A stretch of DNA of 64,000 nucleotides from Bosea sp. 124 (GTDB lineage Bacteria; Pseudomonadota; Alphaproteobacteria; Rhizobiales; Beijerinckiaceae): contig NZ_PZZM01000001.1 of NCBI RefSeq assembly GCF_003046175.1, positions 4,357,001-4,421,000 of the forward strand, given 5' to 3'. Shown one piece after another: positions 45,744-56,072 of this stretch. Position numbers and translations under genes: made by a program. Positions within the stretch are counted from its first letter, which is position 1; each line of letters opens with the position of its first letter. The notes beneath the pieces are model-generated. The model made no database searches. It had not been told where the DNA came from and saw only the letters and a list, made by a program, of their open reading frames with translations.

Positions 45744-46928
45744 TCAGACCGAAAACCCGCGCAGCCTGTCGCTGAGTTCGCCGATGCGATCGGCCGCGAC
45801 ATTGGCGATGGCGATGCGCAGATGCTGCTCCTGCCCGGGGCCGAAATAGGGGCCGGGCAGGGCGAGCACGCCGCGCTCCTGCACCAGGCTGCGCGCCACA
45901 TCGGCCGCCGGCACGCCCGCAAAGGGGTGCGCGACATAGGCGAAATAGGCCCCCGCCGCGAGCACGCGCCAGCCATTATGCGGCGCCATCGCGTCGCGGA
46001 ACAGCGCGGCGCGGGCATTGATTTCGGCGCGGTTGGCCTCGCGCCAGTCGCGAATGCCCTGAATGCCCCAGGTGATCGCGGCCTGGCCGGCGCGCACCGG
46101 GCTGATCTGGACGCAGTCGAGCACCTTGGCGATCTCGGCCATGACGGCTTCTCCGGCCGTGATCGCGCCCAGCCGCCAGCCCGGCACGGCATAGGCCTTG
46201 GAGAAGCTGTAGAGCCCGATCACGGAATCCTGCCAGCGCGTTGTGGCAAAGACTTCGTGGGGGGCTGCAACGCCTGCGGGTAGGAAATCGCGATAGGTCT
46301 CGTCGAGCACCAGCCAGACCCGGCGCCGCGCGCAAAGCGCGGCGAAGGCGGCGATGGTCGTTGGCGAATAGATCGCGCCGGTCGGGTTGTTGGGCGTCAC
46401 CAGCACGATGGCGCGGGTGCCGGCATCGATCAACGCCTCGGCGGTCGCGACATCGGGAACGAAGCCGGCAGCGGGATCGCAAGGCAGGGGCCTGGCCTCG
46501 ATGCCGAGCATGCTCAGCGTCATTTCGTGGTTGAAATACCAGGGAGCGGGCAGCAGGACGTTCTCGCCCGCCTTCGCCACCGCCATCATCGTCATGACGA
46601 AGGCCTGGTTGCAGCCCGAGGTGATCGCCACTTCGGCCGGCCTGAACGCATGGCCGTAGACCTGCGAGATCTCGGCCGCATAGGCCTCGCGCAGAGCCAT
46701 GTCGCCGGTGATCGGGCCGTAGCGCGTGTTGTCCGGCGAGCGCGCGGCCTCGGCCAGCCGCTCCAGCAGTGCTGCGGGCGGGGGCGAGCCCGGCACCGCC
46801 TGCGACAGGTCGACCAGCGGGCCGCAGCGCCCGTCATAGGCGCGCGCCCAGCCCTGCGCCTGCGGGATCGGCGGGGTTCCGGTGTCGAGGAGGTTGGGAT
46901 TCAGGGCGGCGGGCGTCGGCTGGAGCAT
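45744..46928 (-). CDS. PLP-dependent aminotransferase class I/II
   Basis: A 394-residue fold-type I aminotransferase. The N-terminal part has YGPITGDMALREAYA. The PLP contacts are ITSGCNQAF, VTPNNPTGAIYS with the Asn, and LVLDETYRDF with the Asp and Tyr. The Schiff-base lysine is in YSFSKAYAVPGWRLG (Lys244), and the carboxylate-binding Arg is in the C-terminal LRIAIANV region. It probably transaminates an amino acid to the 2-oxoacid. The substrate is unknown. It is divergent from the sirtuin gene. Confidence 0.87.
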   Translation of the reverse strand: MLQPTPAALNPNLLDTGTPPIPQAQGWARAYDGRCGPLVDLSQAVPGSPPPAALLERLAEAARSPDNTRYGPITGDMALREAYAAEISQVYGHAFRPAEVAITSGCNQAFVMTMMAVAKAGENVLLPAPWYFNHEMTLSMLGIEARPLPCDPAAGFVPDVATAEALIDAGTRAIVLVTPNNPTGAIYSPTTIAAFAALCARRRVWLVLDETYRDFLPAGVAAPHEVFATTRWQDSVIGLYSFSKAYAVPGWRLGAITAGEAVMAEIAKVLDCVQISPVRAGQAAITWGIQGIRDWREANRAEINARAALFRDAMAPHNGWRVLAAGAYFAYVAHPFAGVPAADVARSLVQERGVLALPGPYFGPGQEQHLRIAIANVAADRIGELSDRLRGFSV

Positions 46929-47053
46929 GGTCCGCAGCTTTGAGACGCGGCGGGCTTTCCGTCAATCGACCTTGGCGCATGCGGGGCCACCCGCTTGGAT
47001 GCGGCGCCTGCCTGCGCCATATCTCGGTGCGGGGGCAAGCGAGCGGAGCGGGC

Positions 47054-47809
47054 ATGCAAGACGAGACCAACGACGCGATCGATGCCCTGCATGCGATGCT
47101 CGACCGCGCCGCCTCTGTCGTGGCCTTCACCGGCGCCGGCATCTCGACGGAATCGGGCGTGCCGGATTTCCGCTCGCCCGGCTCGCCCTGGATGGTCAAC
47201 AAGCCGATCCCGTTCGAGGCCTTCGTCAAAAGCCGCGAGGCGCGCATCGAGGCGTGGCGGCGCAAATTCGCGATGGACGACCATTTTGCGGGGGCGGCTC
47301 CCAATCGCGGCCACCGGGCGCTGGCACGGCTGGTCGCGCAGGGCCGCTCGCCTGCCATCATCACGCAGAACATCGACGGCCTGCACCAGGCCTCGGGCGT
47401 GCCCGACGACCAGGTGATCGAGCTCCACGGCAACGGCACCTATGCGACCTGCCTCGCCTGCGGCTGGCGGCACGAACTCGCCGCGATCCGCCCGGTCTTC
47501 GAGGCGTCGGGCGAGCCGCCCGGCTGCGTGATGTGCACCGGGCCGGTGAAATCAGCGACGATCTCGTTTGGCCAGGCGATGCCGCAGGACAAGATGAGCC
47601 GGGCCCAGCAACTGGCGCTGGAGAGCGAGCTTTTCCTCGTCGTCGGCTCGTCGCTGGTGGTCTATCCGGCGGCGACGCTGCCGATCATCGCCAAGAAGCA
47701 GGGCGCGGCGCTGGTGATCGTCAACCGCGAGCCGACGGAGCTGGACGAAATCGCGAATCTGGTGGTCAGGGCCGAGATCGGGGCCGTGCTGGGGCGGTTG
47801 GCGGAGTAG
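47054..47809 (+). CDS. NAD-dependent protein deacylase (sirtuin)
   Basis: A 251-residue Sir2 enzyme that removes acyl groups from lysines using NAD. It has GAGIS at residues 27-31, TQNIDGLH at 104-111, catalytic His125 in ELHGNGTYATC and the zinc cysteines C133-x2-C136 and C158-x2-C161. The C-terminal nucleotide strands are VVGSSLVVYPAATLP and LVIVNREPTELDE. The ATG at 47054 follows gagcggagcggg. Targets may include acyl-CoA synthetases, but none is identifiable here. Confidence 0.92.
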   Translation: MQDETNDAIDALHAMLDRAASVVAFTGAGISTESGVPDFRSPGSPWMVNKPIPFEAFVKSREARIEAWRRKFAMDDHFAGAAPNRGHRALARLVAQGRSPAIITQNIDGLHQASGVPDDQVIELHGNGTYATCLACGWRHELAAIRPVFEASGEPPGCVMCTGPVKSATISFGQAMPQDKMSRAQQLALESELFLVVGSSLVVYPAATLPIIAKKQGAALVIVNREPTELDEIANLVVRAEIGAVLGRLAE

Positions 47810-47911
47810 GGGTGGTTCGCGGAAAGCCGATGGCAGATCGATATCGACGATGGGATCGAGCCAGGTGTCACGGCCGATCGCACCGCTTCAAAAAGCGAAC
47901 GGAAAACAACG

Positions 47912-48925
47912 TCAATCGGCCGTCTGCCGGTCTGGCGTTTCAAGCGCGGCCCTGATTGCGTCTGTTTGCTCGCCGCGTGCGATGAGGGCGGCGGCATCCC
48001 GCCCGTGCCGCGCGAGCGCGTGCCGGCTCTTGTCCGCGGCAGACAGCAGAACATGCTGCGGCTCGAACCCGACCTCCTGCAACCGGCGCACATAGGTCAA
48101 TTGGCTCGCATAGGGCACGATCCGGTCTTCCCGATCCGACAGAACGAAAATCAGCGGTTTGGGATCGGTGCGAATGCCGTTGAGGTGGTCGATGGGATCA
48201 TGAAGCGCTTGGATATTGCCGCTTTGCACGGTGCGTCGCCTGTCCCAATGCTCCGTGACCTCACGCACCGACAACAGCGCCGACGACAAGACTACAGCCG
48301 AAACATCACGGCGCCGGTTGAGCAGCGATGCGGCAATGTGGCCGCCGCCCGACTGTCCGGCCAGAATAAACGTCGAGACGCGATGGCGCTGCTTAATCAC
48401 ATCAAGCGCGCGCTCCATCAGCATGACCTCACGCGCCTCACGGCGCTGGTTGTGATCGCCCGATGAACCGTACATTCCAGGACGGGCCAGGAAGACCGTC
48501 GGCTTGCCCGCCTGCTTCGACCAGCGCGCCATATCGCGCTGGATCGCGTCGGGCGATCGCCTTTCATAGCCCGGTGCCACAAAGCGAACGCCTGCTTTGG
48601 TCTTCAACAGGACGTCGCCGCTGAAGTAGACCAGAATCTGGGGGGTATCGATCTCGCCGAGGCCCTGCGCATACGAGCGTAGACAGTCGCCCTTGCCGTT
48701 GACCTCGACCCAAAGACCGCCGGGCACGCCCGCGCAATGGGCACGCGAACTCAAGGATCCGTGCAATGCCTCATAGGGGTCGAAGCGCTCGCTGGCGCGG
48801 GGCACGGAGAGCTCCCTCGGTGTCGTTGGGGCGGCTGCCGGCAATTCAAGCCTTTGGGCCAAAGCTGCCTGCACCGGCCCGACCATCAGAATTGCAATGA
48901 TCAACCGATGAGGCAGCCGTTTCAT
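47912..48925 (-). CDS. Secreted alpha/beta hydrolase
   Basis: A 337-residue protein with a Sec signal peptide (cleaved near VQAALAQ). The alpha/beta-hydrolase core has a nucleophile elbow AGQSGGG (Ser192), an acidic block LSDREDRIVPY and a C-terminal His-rich ADKSRHALARHG that would complete the Ser-Asp-His triad. Only two cysteines are seen, C64 and C81, which could form a disulphide. The substrate is unknown; esterase or peptidase activity is likely. Confidence 0.7.
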   Translation of the reverse strand: MKRLPHRLIIAILMVGPVQAALAQRLELPAAAPTTPRELSVPRASERFDPYEALHGSLSSRAHCAGVPGGLWVEVNGKGDCLRSYAQGLGEIDTPQILVYFSGDVLLKTKAGVRFVAPGYERRSPDAIQRDMARWSKQAGKPTVFLARPGMYGSSGDHNQRREAREVMLMERALDVIKQRHRVSTFILAGQSGGGHIAASLLNRRRDVSAVVLSSALLSVREVTEHWDRRRTVQSGNIQALHDPIDHLNGIRTDPKPLIFVLSDREDRIVPYASQLTYVRRLQEVGFEPQHVLLSAADKSRHALARHGRDAAALIARGEQTDAIRAALETPDRQTAD

Positions 48926-49099
48926 GATTCCAGCTTGATCTTCCAGACGACAGCCTGCCGCCGTTCATCGTAACGGGGCGGGCGCGTGCCATCTCGGTTG
49001 CGCGTCGACGCGATGATCGCTGGATCGCCGTTACCAAATTGTCCATTCGTCGGCGCTGGCGATACAAGGACACCCGGCTCGAAGCACGGCTAGCGCCTT
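48926..49099. other. Gap with no recognised element
   Basis: 174 bases between the hydrolase start and the LysE-type gene stop. No gene, repeat or hairpin is recognised. Confidence 0.4.
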
Positions 49100-49732
49100 T
49101 CACTCCGGCGACGCCACCGCCAGCCTGACCGCCAGCGCCCCGAACACGACCCCCATGAGCTTCTGCGGCAGGCGCGCCAGATGCGGGCGCCGCGCCAGCG
49201 CGTGGCCGAGCCGGCTTGCGGTCAGGATGACGAGGCCGTTGGTGATCAGGCCCATCAGGTTGAGGATGGTCGCCAGAACCATGACCTGCAGCGCGACAGA
49301 GCCGGCCTCGGGTTTGAGGAACTGCGGCAGCAGCGCCAGCATGAACAGCGCCATCTTGGGGTTGAGCAGGTTGGTCAGCAGGCCCTGCACGAAGATCCGC
49401 CGCATCGGCACGGGCGGACGCCCGGCCTCCGGTGAAAACAGCAGGCCGGGCGCGCGCAAGGTCGTCCAGGCGAGCCAGGCGAGATAGGCGGCGCCCGCCC
49501 AGCGCAGGACGTCATGGGCCGCCGGCACCAGGAGGAAGAGCTGCGACAGGCCGAGCGCCGCGGCGAAGGCCTGAAGATAGCTGCCGGTGGCGATGCCGGC
49601 ATAGGTCAGGAAGCCGGCCATGCGGCCCTGGCCCAGGCTGCGCGAGGCGATCAGCAGCATGTCGGGGCCGGGCGTCGCGGTCAGGACCGCGCAGGCGGCA
49701 GTGAAGAGCGCCAGCGTCGCAAGGTCGGGCAT
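49100..49732 (-). CDS. LysE/RhtB family amino-acid exporter
   Basis: A 210-residue inner-membrane protein with six predicted helices. The N-terminal family motif is ATPGPDMLLIASRSLGQGRMAGFLTYAGIATG; LLTNLLNPKMALFML follows in the middle. These export amino acids or homoserine lactones. The ATG at 49732 follows ctggagga. It is divergent from the cold shock gene. Confidence 0.88.
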   Translation of the reverse strand: MPDLATLALFTAACAVLTATPGPDMLLIASRSLGQGRMAGFLTYAGIATGSYLQAFAAALGLSQLFLLVPAAHDVLRWAGAAYLAWLAWTTLRAPGLLFSPEAGRPPVPMRRIFVQGLLTNLLNPKMALFMLALLPQFLKPEAGSVALQVMVLATILNLMGLITNGLVILTASRLGHALARRPHLARLPQKLMGVVFGALAVRLAVASPE

Positions 49733-49907
49733 CGCGTCCTCCAGGGGCAGTGTGTCGCGCCGGCCATGCTTATATCCAAAAGCGGTGGCTGCCTCATTTT
49801 TTCGCGGTTCGATGATGTGGATGACACGAAGCCGGCTGTATCGCGACTCCGCAGCAATGGTATCGTGACACCACGAATCAAGCCATTCTGGCGGGGGTGG
49901 GCGGCAG

Positions 49908-50522
49908 ATGTCCGACGAGTTCGGTGAGAGCGGGCGGCGACCGATGGGTCCGATCCAGTCGCTCAATCGCGTGATGCGGCTCGACGGGCCGGAGGGGCTC
50001 GGCCACGAGGCCGGCTCCGAGCTCAGCGGCCATGTCAAATGGTTCGACGTCAGCAAGGGCTATGGCTTCGTCGTGCCCGAGGATGGCGGCGCCGATGTTC
50101 TCGTCCATGTCACCATCCTGAAGCGAGACGGCTTCAACGCCATCGCCGAAGGTGCTCATATCGTTCTGGAAGTCGTCGAGAAGCCGCGCGGCCGCCAGGC
50201 GATCCGCGTCCTCTCGATCGACACCACCGCGGCGCGCCACCCGGCCGAGATGCCGCTCGCCCGCACCAACGTGCAAGTCACGCCGACCAGCGGGCTCGAG
50301 CGGATGACGGTGAAGTGGTTCAACCGGCTGCGCGGCTTCGGCTTCGTCTCGGCCGGCGAGAACGCCCCCGACATCTTCGTCCATATGGAGACGCTGCGAC
50401 GCTACGGGATGGTCGAGCTGATCCCCGGCCAGGTCGTGCTGGTGCGCTACGGGCCCGGGCCCAAGGGCCTGATGGCGGCCGAGATCCGGCTGGAGCAGGG
50501 CGGGGTGGCGAGCTCGCACTGA
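49908..50522 (+). CDS. Two-domain cold shock protein
   Basis: A 204-residue nucleic-acid-binding protein. Two cold shock domains lie at about residues 38-105 and 132-197. The first has GHVKWFDVSKGYGFVVPEDGG and DVLVHVTIL, and the second has MTVKWFNRLRGFGFVSAGEN and DIFVHMETL. The RNP1 (KGYGFV, RGFGFV) and RNP2 (VLVHV, IFVHM) motifs are intact. The duplicated form is typical of alphaproteobacteria. It binds single-stranded RNA or DNA; cold, stationary phase or constitutive expression cannot be decided. The ribosome site ggcgggggtgggcgg precedes the ATG. Confidence 0.9.
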   Translation: MSDEFGESGRRPMGPIQSLNRVMRLDGPEGLGHEAGSELSGHVKWFDVSKGYGFVVPEDGGADVLVHVTILKRDGFNAIAEGAHIVLEVVEKPRGRQAIRVLSIDTTAARHPAEMPLARTNVQVTPTSGLERMTVKWFNRLRGFGFVSAGENAPDIFVHMETLRRYGMVELIPGQVVLVRYGPGPKGLMAAEIRLEQGGVASSH

Positions 50523-50530
50523 GCTTGTGC

Positions 50531-50625
50531 CGAGATGGTCGGGCTTGACCCGACATCTCGTGTCGCGAAGGGCGCCTTTTTCTGCCTGAGATGGCCGGGG
50601 CAAGTCCGACCACGATGCTTGCTTC
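50531..50625. repeat. Palindromic intergenic repeat, family B copy
   Basis: An internal hairpin cgagatggtcggg-cttga-cccgacatctcg at 50531-50560, followed by a related but diverged arm gagatggccggggcaagtccgaccacg at 50588-50614. It sits between convergent genes and could end transcription from both sides. Confidence 0.75.
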
Positions 50626-50628
50626 GCA

Positions 50629-50979
50629 TTAAAGCGCGAAGGACGTGCCACAGCCGCAGGAGCTCGTCGCGTTCGGGTTGGTGATCCTGAAGGATTGCCC
50701 GATCAGATCGTCGACAAAGTCGATGGTGCAGCCTTCGAGCAGGTCGAGCGAGGTTTCGTCGATCAGGACAGTGGCGCCGTCGCGCTCGATGACGAGGTCG
50801 CCCGGCGCCTTCTCGCGATCGACGTCGAAGATGTACTGAAAGCCCGAGCAGCCGCCCCCGGCGACGCTGACGCGCAGCATCGAGCCCGGCGGCTCCTTTT
50901 CCATCACGGAGAGAATGCGGGTCGCGGCCTTGCCCGTGACGGCGATGCCGCGCGGATTGGCTTCGATGGCGATCGACAT
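50629..50979 (-). CDS. erpA: Iron-sulfur cluster insertion protein ErpA
   Basis: A 116-residue A-type carrier. It ends with the HesB signature: the cluster-binding cysteines are in GGCSGFQY (Cys44) and SCGCG (Cys108 and Cys110). It moves [2Fe-2S]/[4Fe-4S] clusters to apo-proteins such as the lipoyl and isoprenoid enzymes. The NPNATSSCGCG tail favours ErpA over SufA/IscA. It is divergent from the dGTPase gene with 86 bases between the starts. Confidence 0.9.
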   Translation of the reverse strand: MSIAIEANPRGIAVTGKAATRILSVMEKEPPGSMLRVSVAGGGCSGFQYIFDVDREKAPGDLVIERDGATVLIDETSLDLLEGCTIDFVDDLIGQSFRITNPNATSSCGCGTSFAL

Positions 50980-51065
50980 AGGCAGATGCTCCTTGCACCT
51001 TCGTTGCCCGCAAAGGTAATTGCGCGGGAGCGCCTCTACAAGCAGGGGGCGGCGACGGGTCTGCC

Positions 51066-52331
51066 ATGCCGCATCCAGAGAGCCCCTTTTTTGCGGGCGG
51101 TCCTTCTTCCGCGGCCGGTCCCGGTTTTGAGCCCGGCGATCGCTGGCGGGCTCCGTATGCCTGCCGTGCCGCGACGAGCCGCGGGCGGCTGATCGCCGAA
51201 CCCGCCTCGCCGACGCGCAACCCGTTCCAGCGCGACCGCGACCGCATCATCCACTCGACCGCCTTTCGCCGGCTGAAGCACAAGACGCAGGTGTTCGTCT
51301 CGCATGAGGGCGATCATTTCCGTACGCGGCTGACGCATACGATCGAGGTGGCGCAGATCGCGCGCGCCCTGGCGCGGGCGCTCGGGCTCGACGAGGATTT
51401 GGCCGAGGCGCTGGCGCTGGCGCATGACCTCGGCCACACGCCCTTCGGCCATACCGGCGAGGATGCGCTCGATGAATGCATGGCCGGCTTCGGCGGCTTC
51501 GATCACAACGCCCAGACGCTCAGGATCGTGACGCGGCTGGAGCGGCGCTATGCCGGCTTCGACGGGCTGAACCTGACCTGGGAGACGCTGGAGGGCCTCG
51601 TCAAGCATAATGGCCCGCTACTTTTCGCCGATGGCAGGCCGACCGAGCGCTATGCTACGTCCGGCATTCCGGCGGCCATCGTCGAATACCAGGCGAAGCA
51701 GGATCTCTGGCTCGACAGCTATGCCTCTGCCGAGGCGCAGGCGGCGGCGCTTGCCGATGACATTGCCTACAACGCCCATGACATCGATGACGGATTGCGG
51801 GCCGGGCTGTTCGGCCATGCCGAACTCGGGGCCGTACCCTTCCTCAAGGAGCTGCTCGACGAGATCGAGGCGCTGCACCCCGGGCTCGAGACGGCGCGCA
51901 TCACCAACGAGCTGGTGCGGCGGGTGATCACACGCTTCGTCGAGGGTGTCATCGCGGAGTCGCAAGCGCGGCTCGTGGCGCTGGCGCCGATGGATGCGGA
52001 TGCGGTGCGGCGGGCGGACGGCCCGGTGATCGCCTTTACCGAGGCGATCACGATAGCGGACCGCGAGATCAAGGCCTTCCTCTATCCGAACATGTACCGC
52101 CATGCCCGGATCGCGCCGATCCGCCGCGATGCGGCGCAGGTGGTGCGCGACCTGTTCGCGCGCTTCAGCGCCGATCCCGAACGGATGCCGGCCGACTGGG
52201 CGGAGGGCTGCGCCAGCCTCGATGCCCACCGCCGGGCGCGGCGGATCGCCGACTATATCGCCGGCATGACCGACTGGTACGCGCTCGACGAGCATCGCCG
52301 CCTGTTTGACGCGACCCCCTCGCTGCGATAG
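51066..52331 (+). CDS. dgt: Deoxyguanosinetriphosphate triphosphohydrolase-like protein
   Basis: A 421-residue HD-domain enzyme that cleaves dNTPs to nucleoside and triphosphate. The N-terminal signature [25 protein letters not shown] is followed by [19 protein letters not shown] and the HD pair [11 protein letters not shown] at about residues 119-129, with [14 protein letters not shown] later. The length of 421 fits the broad-specificity type-2 form. It is 54 bp upstream of argS on the same strand, a common arrangement in this order. Confidence 0.92.
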   Translation: MPHPESPFFAGGPSSAAGPGFEPGDRWRAPYACRAATSRGRLIAEPASPTRNPFQRDRDRIIHSTAFRRLKHKTQVFVSHEGDHFRTRLTHTIEVAQIARALARALGLDEDLAEALALAHDLGHTPFGHTGEDALDECMAGFGGFDHNAQTLRIVTRLERRYAGFDGLNLTWETLEGLVKHNGPLLFADGRPTERYATSGIPAAIVEYQAKQDLWLDSYASAEAQAAALADDIAYNAHDIDDGLRAGLFGHAELGAVPFLKELLDEIEALHPGLETARITNELVRRVITRFVEGVIAESQARLVALAPMDADAVRRADGPVIAFTEAITIADREIKAFLYPNMYRHARIAPIRRDAAQVVRDLFARFSADPERMPADWAEGCASLDAHRRARRIADYIAGMTDWYALDEHRRLFDATPSLR

Positions 52332-52385
52332 GGCCGGGCGCTCCCGATCTTCCAGAACCTGCTTTTGCTGCAGATATTGGCCGCC

Positions 52386-54149
52386 ATGAACCTGTTCGAG
52401 ACCTATTCCGTCCGCGTCGCCGCCGCGCTCTCGCAGCTCGCCTCGCGTGGAGCGCTGCCCGCCGGCCTCGGTTTCGGGCGCGTCGTCGTCGAGCCGACGC
52501 GCGACCCGGCCCATGGCGATCTCGCCACCAATGCCGCGATGGTGCTCGCCAAGGAGGCCGGCACCAATCCGCGCGCGCTGGCGGCGCTGCTGGTCGAGGA
52601 GCTCGCGAAGGATGCCGAGATCGTCAAGGCGGAGATCGCGGGGCCGGGCTTCATCAACCTGACCCTGGAGCCGGCCATCTTCACCGCGATCCTGAAGGAT
52701 GCCGTCGAGCGCGGTCTCGATTACGGGCGTGGAGCTCACAAGCCCGAGCCGAAGATCAATGTCGAGTATGTCTCGGCCAACCCGACCGGGCCGATGCATG
52801 TCGGCCATGGCCGCGGGGCGGTGTTCGGCGATTCGCTCGCCAATATCCTCGCCTTCGCCGGCCATGCCGTGACGCGCGAATATTATATCAACGATGCCGG
52901 CGCGCAGGTCGACGTGCTCGCCCGCTCCGCCTTCCTGCGCTACCGCGAGGCGCTGGGCGAGACCATCACCATCCCCGAAGGGCTCTACCCCGGCGATTAC
53001 CTGGTCTCCGTCGGCCAGACGCTGGCAGAGGCGCATGGCGACGCTCTGCTCGGCAAGCCGGAAGCTGAATGGCTGCCGCTGGTGCGCGGGGTCGCGATCG
53101 ACGGCATGATGGCGATGATCCGCGACGATCTCGCCGCGCTCGGCGTCGTCCACGAGACCTTCTTCTCGGAGCGTTCGCTGCAGGCGCTCGACGGCAATCG
53201 CGATGCGGTGGCGCAGACGATCGACGATCTGCGCGCCCGCGATCTGGTCTATGAGGGCCGCCTGCCGCCGCCCAAGGGCCAGAAGGACGAGGACTGGGAA
53301 GACCGCGAGCAGACCCTTTTCCGCGCGACGCAGTTCGGCGACGATGTCGACCGGCCGTTGCTGAAGTCGGATGGCAGCTACACCTATTTCGCCAACGACA
53401 TCGCCTATCACCGCTCGAAATTTACGCGCGGCTTCAGCCAGATGATCGACGTCTGGGGCGCCGACCATGGCGGCTATGTCAAGCGCATGCAGGCCGCGGT
53501 GAAGGCGGTGACGCATGAGAAGGGCGCGCTCGACGTCAAGCTCTGCCAGCTCGTCCGGCTGCTGCGCAATGGCGAGCCGGTGAAGATGTCGAAGCGCTCG
53601 GGCGATTTCGTCACGTTGCGCGAGGTCATCGACGAGGTCGGCCGCGATGCCGTGCGCTTCATGATGATCTTCCGAAAGAACGATGCGACGCTCGACTTCG
53701 ACCTCGCCAAGGTGGTGGAACAGTCGAAGGACAATCCGGTCTTCTACGTCCAGTACGCCCATGCCCGCTGTGCTTCGATCTTCCGGCAGGCGCGCGAAGC
53801 CTTCCCGGATCTCGATCTGGCGCCGGCTGCCCTTGCCCGAGCCGACCTTGCGCGGCTGACCGACGAGGCGGAGATCGGTATCGTCAAGTTGATCGCGGCC
53901 TATCCGCGAATCATCGAAGGCGCCGCCGCCGCCCACGAGCCACATCGCGTGGCCTTTTTCGTGCATGAGCTGGCGAGCGCTTTCCATTCCTTATGGAACA
54001 AGGGCAAAGACTCGCCGCAATTACGGTTCGTTAATCAAACTGATCGAGAGTCGACCTTGGCGAGGTTGGCGTTTGTGCATGCTGTGCGCAGCGTCCTTGC
54101 TTCCGGTCTGGCTGTCGCCGGAGTTGCGGCGCCGGAAGAGATGCGCTGA
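52386..54149 (+). CDS. argS: Arginyl-tRNA synthetase
   Basis: A 587-residue class I synthetase. The N-terminal Add1 domain is followed by [20 protein letters not shown] with the HIGH motif (HVGH near 138-141) and [17 protein letters not shown] with KMSKR. The anticodon-binding domain follows, with [10 protein letters not shown] and [14 protein letters not shown] at the C-terminus. The ATG at 52386 matches the family start. It heads the cell-wall and chromosome-segregation run argS, SPOR protein, nagZ, scpA, scpB. Confidence 0.95.
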   Translation: MNLFETYSVRVAAALSQLASRGALPAGLGFGRVVVEPTRDPAHGDLATNAAMVLAKEAGTNPRALAALLVEELAKDAEIVKAEIAGPGFINLTLEPAIFTAILKDAVERGLDYGRGAHKPEPKINVEYVSANPTGPMHVGHGRGAVFGDSLANILAFAGHAVTREYYINDAGAQVDVLARSAFLRYREALGETITIPEGLYPGDYLVSVGQTLAEAHGDALLGKPEAEWLPLVRGVAIDGMMAMIRDDLAALGVVHETFFSERSLQALDGNRDAVAQTIDDLRARDLVYEGRLPPPKGQKDEDWEDREQTLFRATQFGDDVDRPLLKSDGSYTYFANDIAYHRSKFTRGFSQMIDVWGADHGGYVKRMQAAVKAVTHEKGALDVKLCQLVRLLRNGEPVKMSKRSGDFVTLREVIDEVGRDAVRFMMIFRKNDATLDFDLAKVVEQSKDNPVFYVQYAHARCASIFRQAREAFPDLDLAPAALARADLARLTDEAEIGIVKLIAAYPRIIEGAAAAHEPHRVAFFVHELASAFHSLWNKGKDSPQLRFVNQTDRESTLARLAFVHAVRSVLASGLAVAGVAAPEEMR

Positions 54150-54248
54150 CGGTCGCTTGGCCCTCAGCGCGCACAAGGTCAGGTTGACCGCGCGGCGCGT
54201 TGGGCGTTCCCATCGGCGCCGTCGGCCTGCGCTGGAATGGATCATGCC

Positions 54249-55874
54249 ATGAGTGAGCCAGCTAGAAACCGTTTCGCCCTCGATCTCGAAGATCTCGAGC
54301 GCCAGCTTCGCAGTGCCGGGCAGGCGCCGAAGGTCGGGCAGCCCGTCGATCCTCTGGCCGAGCTGACGCGCATCGTCGACCAGGGCGACCCGCTGAAGGA
54401 CATCTTCGGCCAGCGCGCCCAGGTGAATGTGCCGCAGCGCGTGCCGGCCTCCTGGCAGGCGCGTGCCGAGGCCGCGCCGCAGCAGGAGCCGTCGTTCAAC
54501 CCCGTCCAGGAGTTGCATGCGGCGGCCGAGCAGCCCCCGCCGGCCGAACTGCGCGGCGCGCTGGACGAGTTCGAGGCGCTGCTGCGCCGCACCGACTCGG
54601 CGCGCCCTGCGCCGGTTCCGGCTGCGGTCGCGCCCGAGGACGAGAGCTTCGAGCGCCCCGACCCGCAGAGCTACCAGCGTCCGGCCGCCGTGCAGGAGCA
54701 GGCCCAGGCGCCGCGCGATCTCGACGAGGAGCGCGAGCCCTATCCCTATTACGATGAGCAGGCGCAGTACGACGCGCAGCACCCCGATGCGGCGTTGCCG
54801 GCCTATGAAGAGATGCCGGACCTCGAGCCGCGGCGCTCGCGCAAGGGGCTCTATGTCGCTGCGGCTTTGGTCGTCGTTGGCGTTGTCGGCGTCGGTGCCG
54901 CGATGTCGCTGCGCGGCACGGCGACGCGTTCGGACGGGCAGCCCCCGACCATCGCCGCCGATACCGGACCGACCAAGGTCCAGCCGGTCAATCCGGGCGG
55001 CGCCGAGATTCCGAACCAGAACAAGCAGATCTACGAGCGCGCGGGCGAGACGCCGGCCGCACCGACCAAGGTCGTCAGTCGCGAGGAGCAGCCGGTCGAC
55101 GTGCAGCAGGCGGCGCGTTCGCTGCCGGCCCGCGTCGTGCTGCCGGGGCCGGGTTCCGGCGTGGCGACGACGCCCGCCGCCAATCCGCTTTCGCAGGCGC
55201 CGGCCTCGATCGCGCGCGACCCCGTGCCGTCCGAGCCTGCGCTGACGCCGGTGCCGCCGGTGCCGGGCCTGGGCGAGCCGCGCCGGGTGCGCACAGTCTC
55301 GATCCGCCCGGATGGCACGCCCGCGCCGCCGGCCAACAGCACTGCCAGCTATACGAACGGAACCCTGCCGCTCGCCACGGGCTCGGCCCCGCCGGCCCGA
55401 CCGGGTGCGATCGCGCCCACCGAATCAACCGCGACGACGGCCACGGCGCAGCCCCGGCCACGTCCGGCCACGCCGCCGGCCCCGGAGGTCGCCAAGGTGC
55501 AGGAGCGCGCCACGACCCCGGCTCCCGCGACGACGCCGACAGCACCGCTGCGGATCGCCAACGCTGCGCCCGCCGCGCAGACGCCCGCCGCTCCGGCGCC
55601 TGCCACGGCGGCCATCCGCAGCGGCAGCGGCGATTTCGTGGTGCAGCTCGGCGCTCCCGGCAGCGAATCGGAAGCGCGTGCGACCTTCGCCGCGCTTCAG
55701 CGCAAATATCCGGGCCAGCTCGGCGGCCAGGCGCCGATCGTCCGCAAGACCGAACTGGCCGGTGGCAAGACGGTCTTCCGGCTTCGCGTCGGCCCCTATT
55801 CGCGCGATGACGCGACCACCATGTGCACGCAGCTTCAGGCTGCCGGCGGGCAGTGCTTCATCGCCAAGAACTGA
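54249..55874 (+). CDS. SPOR-domain membrane protein
   Basis: A 541-residue protein. An acidic, Gln-rich cytoplasmic part (1-200) is followed by a single membrane helix (GLYVAAALVVVGVVGVGAAM, about 202-221). A long Pro/Ala/Thr-rich periplasmic linker leads to a C-terminal SPOR domain (about 460-541, GDFVVQLGAPGSESEARATF to GGQCFIAKN). SPOR domains bind peptidoglycan stripped of peptides at the septum. In this order a SPOR gene lies between argS and nagZ, so location supports a division or wall-recycling role. Confidence 0.88.
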   Translation: MSEPARNRFALDLEDLERQLRSAGQAPKVGQPVDPLAELTRIVDQGDPLKDIFGQRAQVNVPQRVPASWQARAEAAPQQEPSFNPVQELHAAAEQPPPAELRGALDEFEALLRRTDSARPAPVPAAVAPEDESFERPDPQSYQRPAAVQEQAQAPRDLDEEREPYPYYDEQAQYDAQHPDAALPAYEEMPDLEPRRSRKGLYVAAALVVVGVVGVGAAMSLRGTATRSDGQPPTIAADTGPTKVQPVNPGGAEIPNQNKQIYERAGETPAAPTKVVSREEQPVDVQQAARSLPARVVLPGPGSGVATTPAANPLSQAPASIARDPVPSEPALTPVPPVPGLGEPRRVRTVSIRPDGTPAPPANSTASYTNGTLPLATGSAPPARPGAIAPTESTATTATAQPRPRPATPPAPEVAKVQERATTPAPATTPTAPLRIANAAPAAQTPAAPAPATAAIRSGSGDFVVQLGAPGSESEARATFAALQRKYPGQLGGQAPIVRKTELAGGKTVFRLRVGPYSRDDATTMCTQLQAAGGQCFIAKN

Positions 55875-55900
55875 TCCCGAGCTGATCTGAAGACATCCAG

Positions 55901-55930
55901 ACCGGCGGCGCCCTGGCGCCGCCGGTTTTT
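55901..55930 (+). terminator. Intrinsic terminator after the SPOR gene
   Basis: An 11-bp stem accggcggcgc / gcgccgccggt with a cctg loop and a run of Ts, 26 bases after the stop. It separates the argS-SPOR unit from the orphan TRAP gene. Confidence 0.9.
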
Positions 55931-56072
55931 CGTTCGCGTCCGGTGCAATGCATCCCGGCGGGGCGGTCGGTGGTCCGGCGTCGGGTTTCGTGCGATGAGC
56001 GGCGCGGCAGAGTCGTCCAGGCCGTACGCGATGCGTGGCGGCCGAAGACCATAAGAACACCCGGAGGATACC

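Noticed and set aside
51618..53987. Minus-strand open frame of 789 codons
   Set aside because: Antisense to dgt and argS, with no domain and shadow-type composition.
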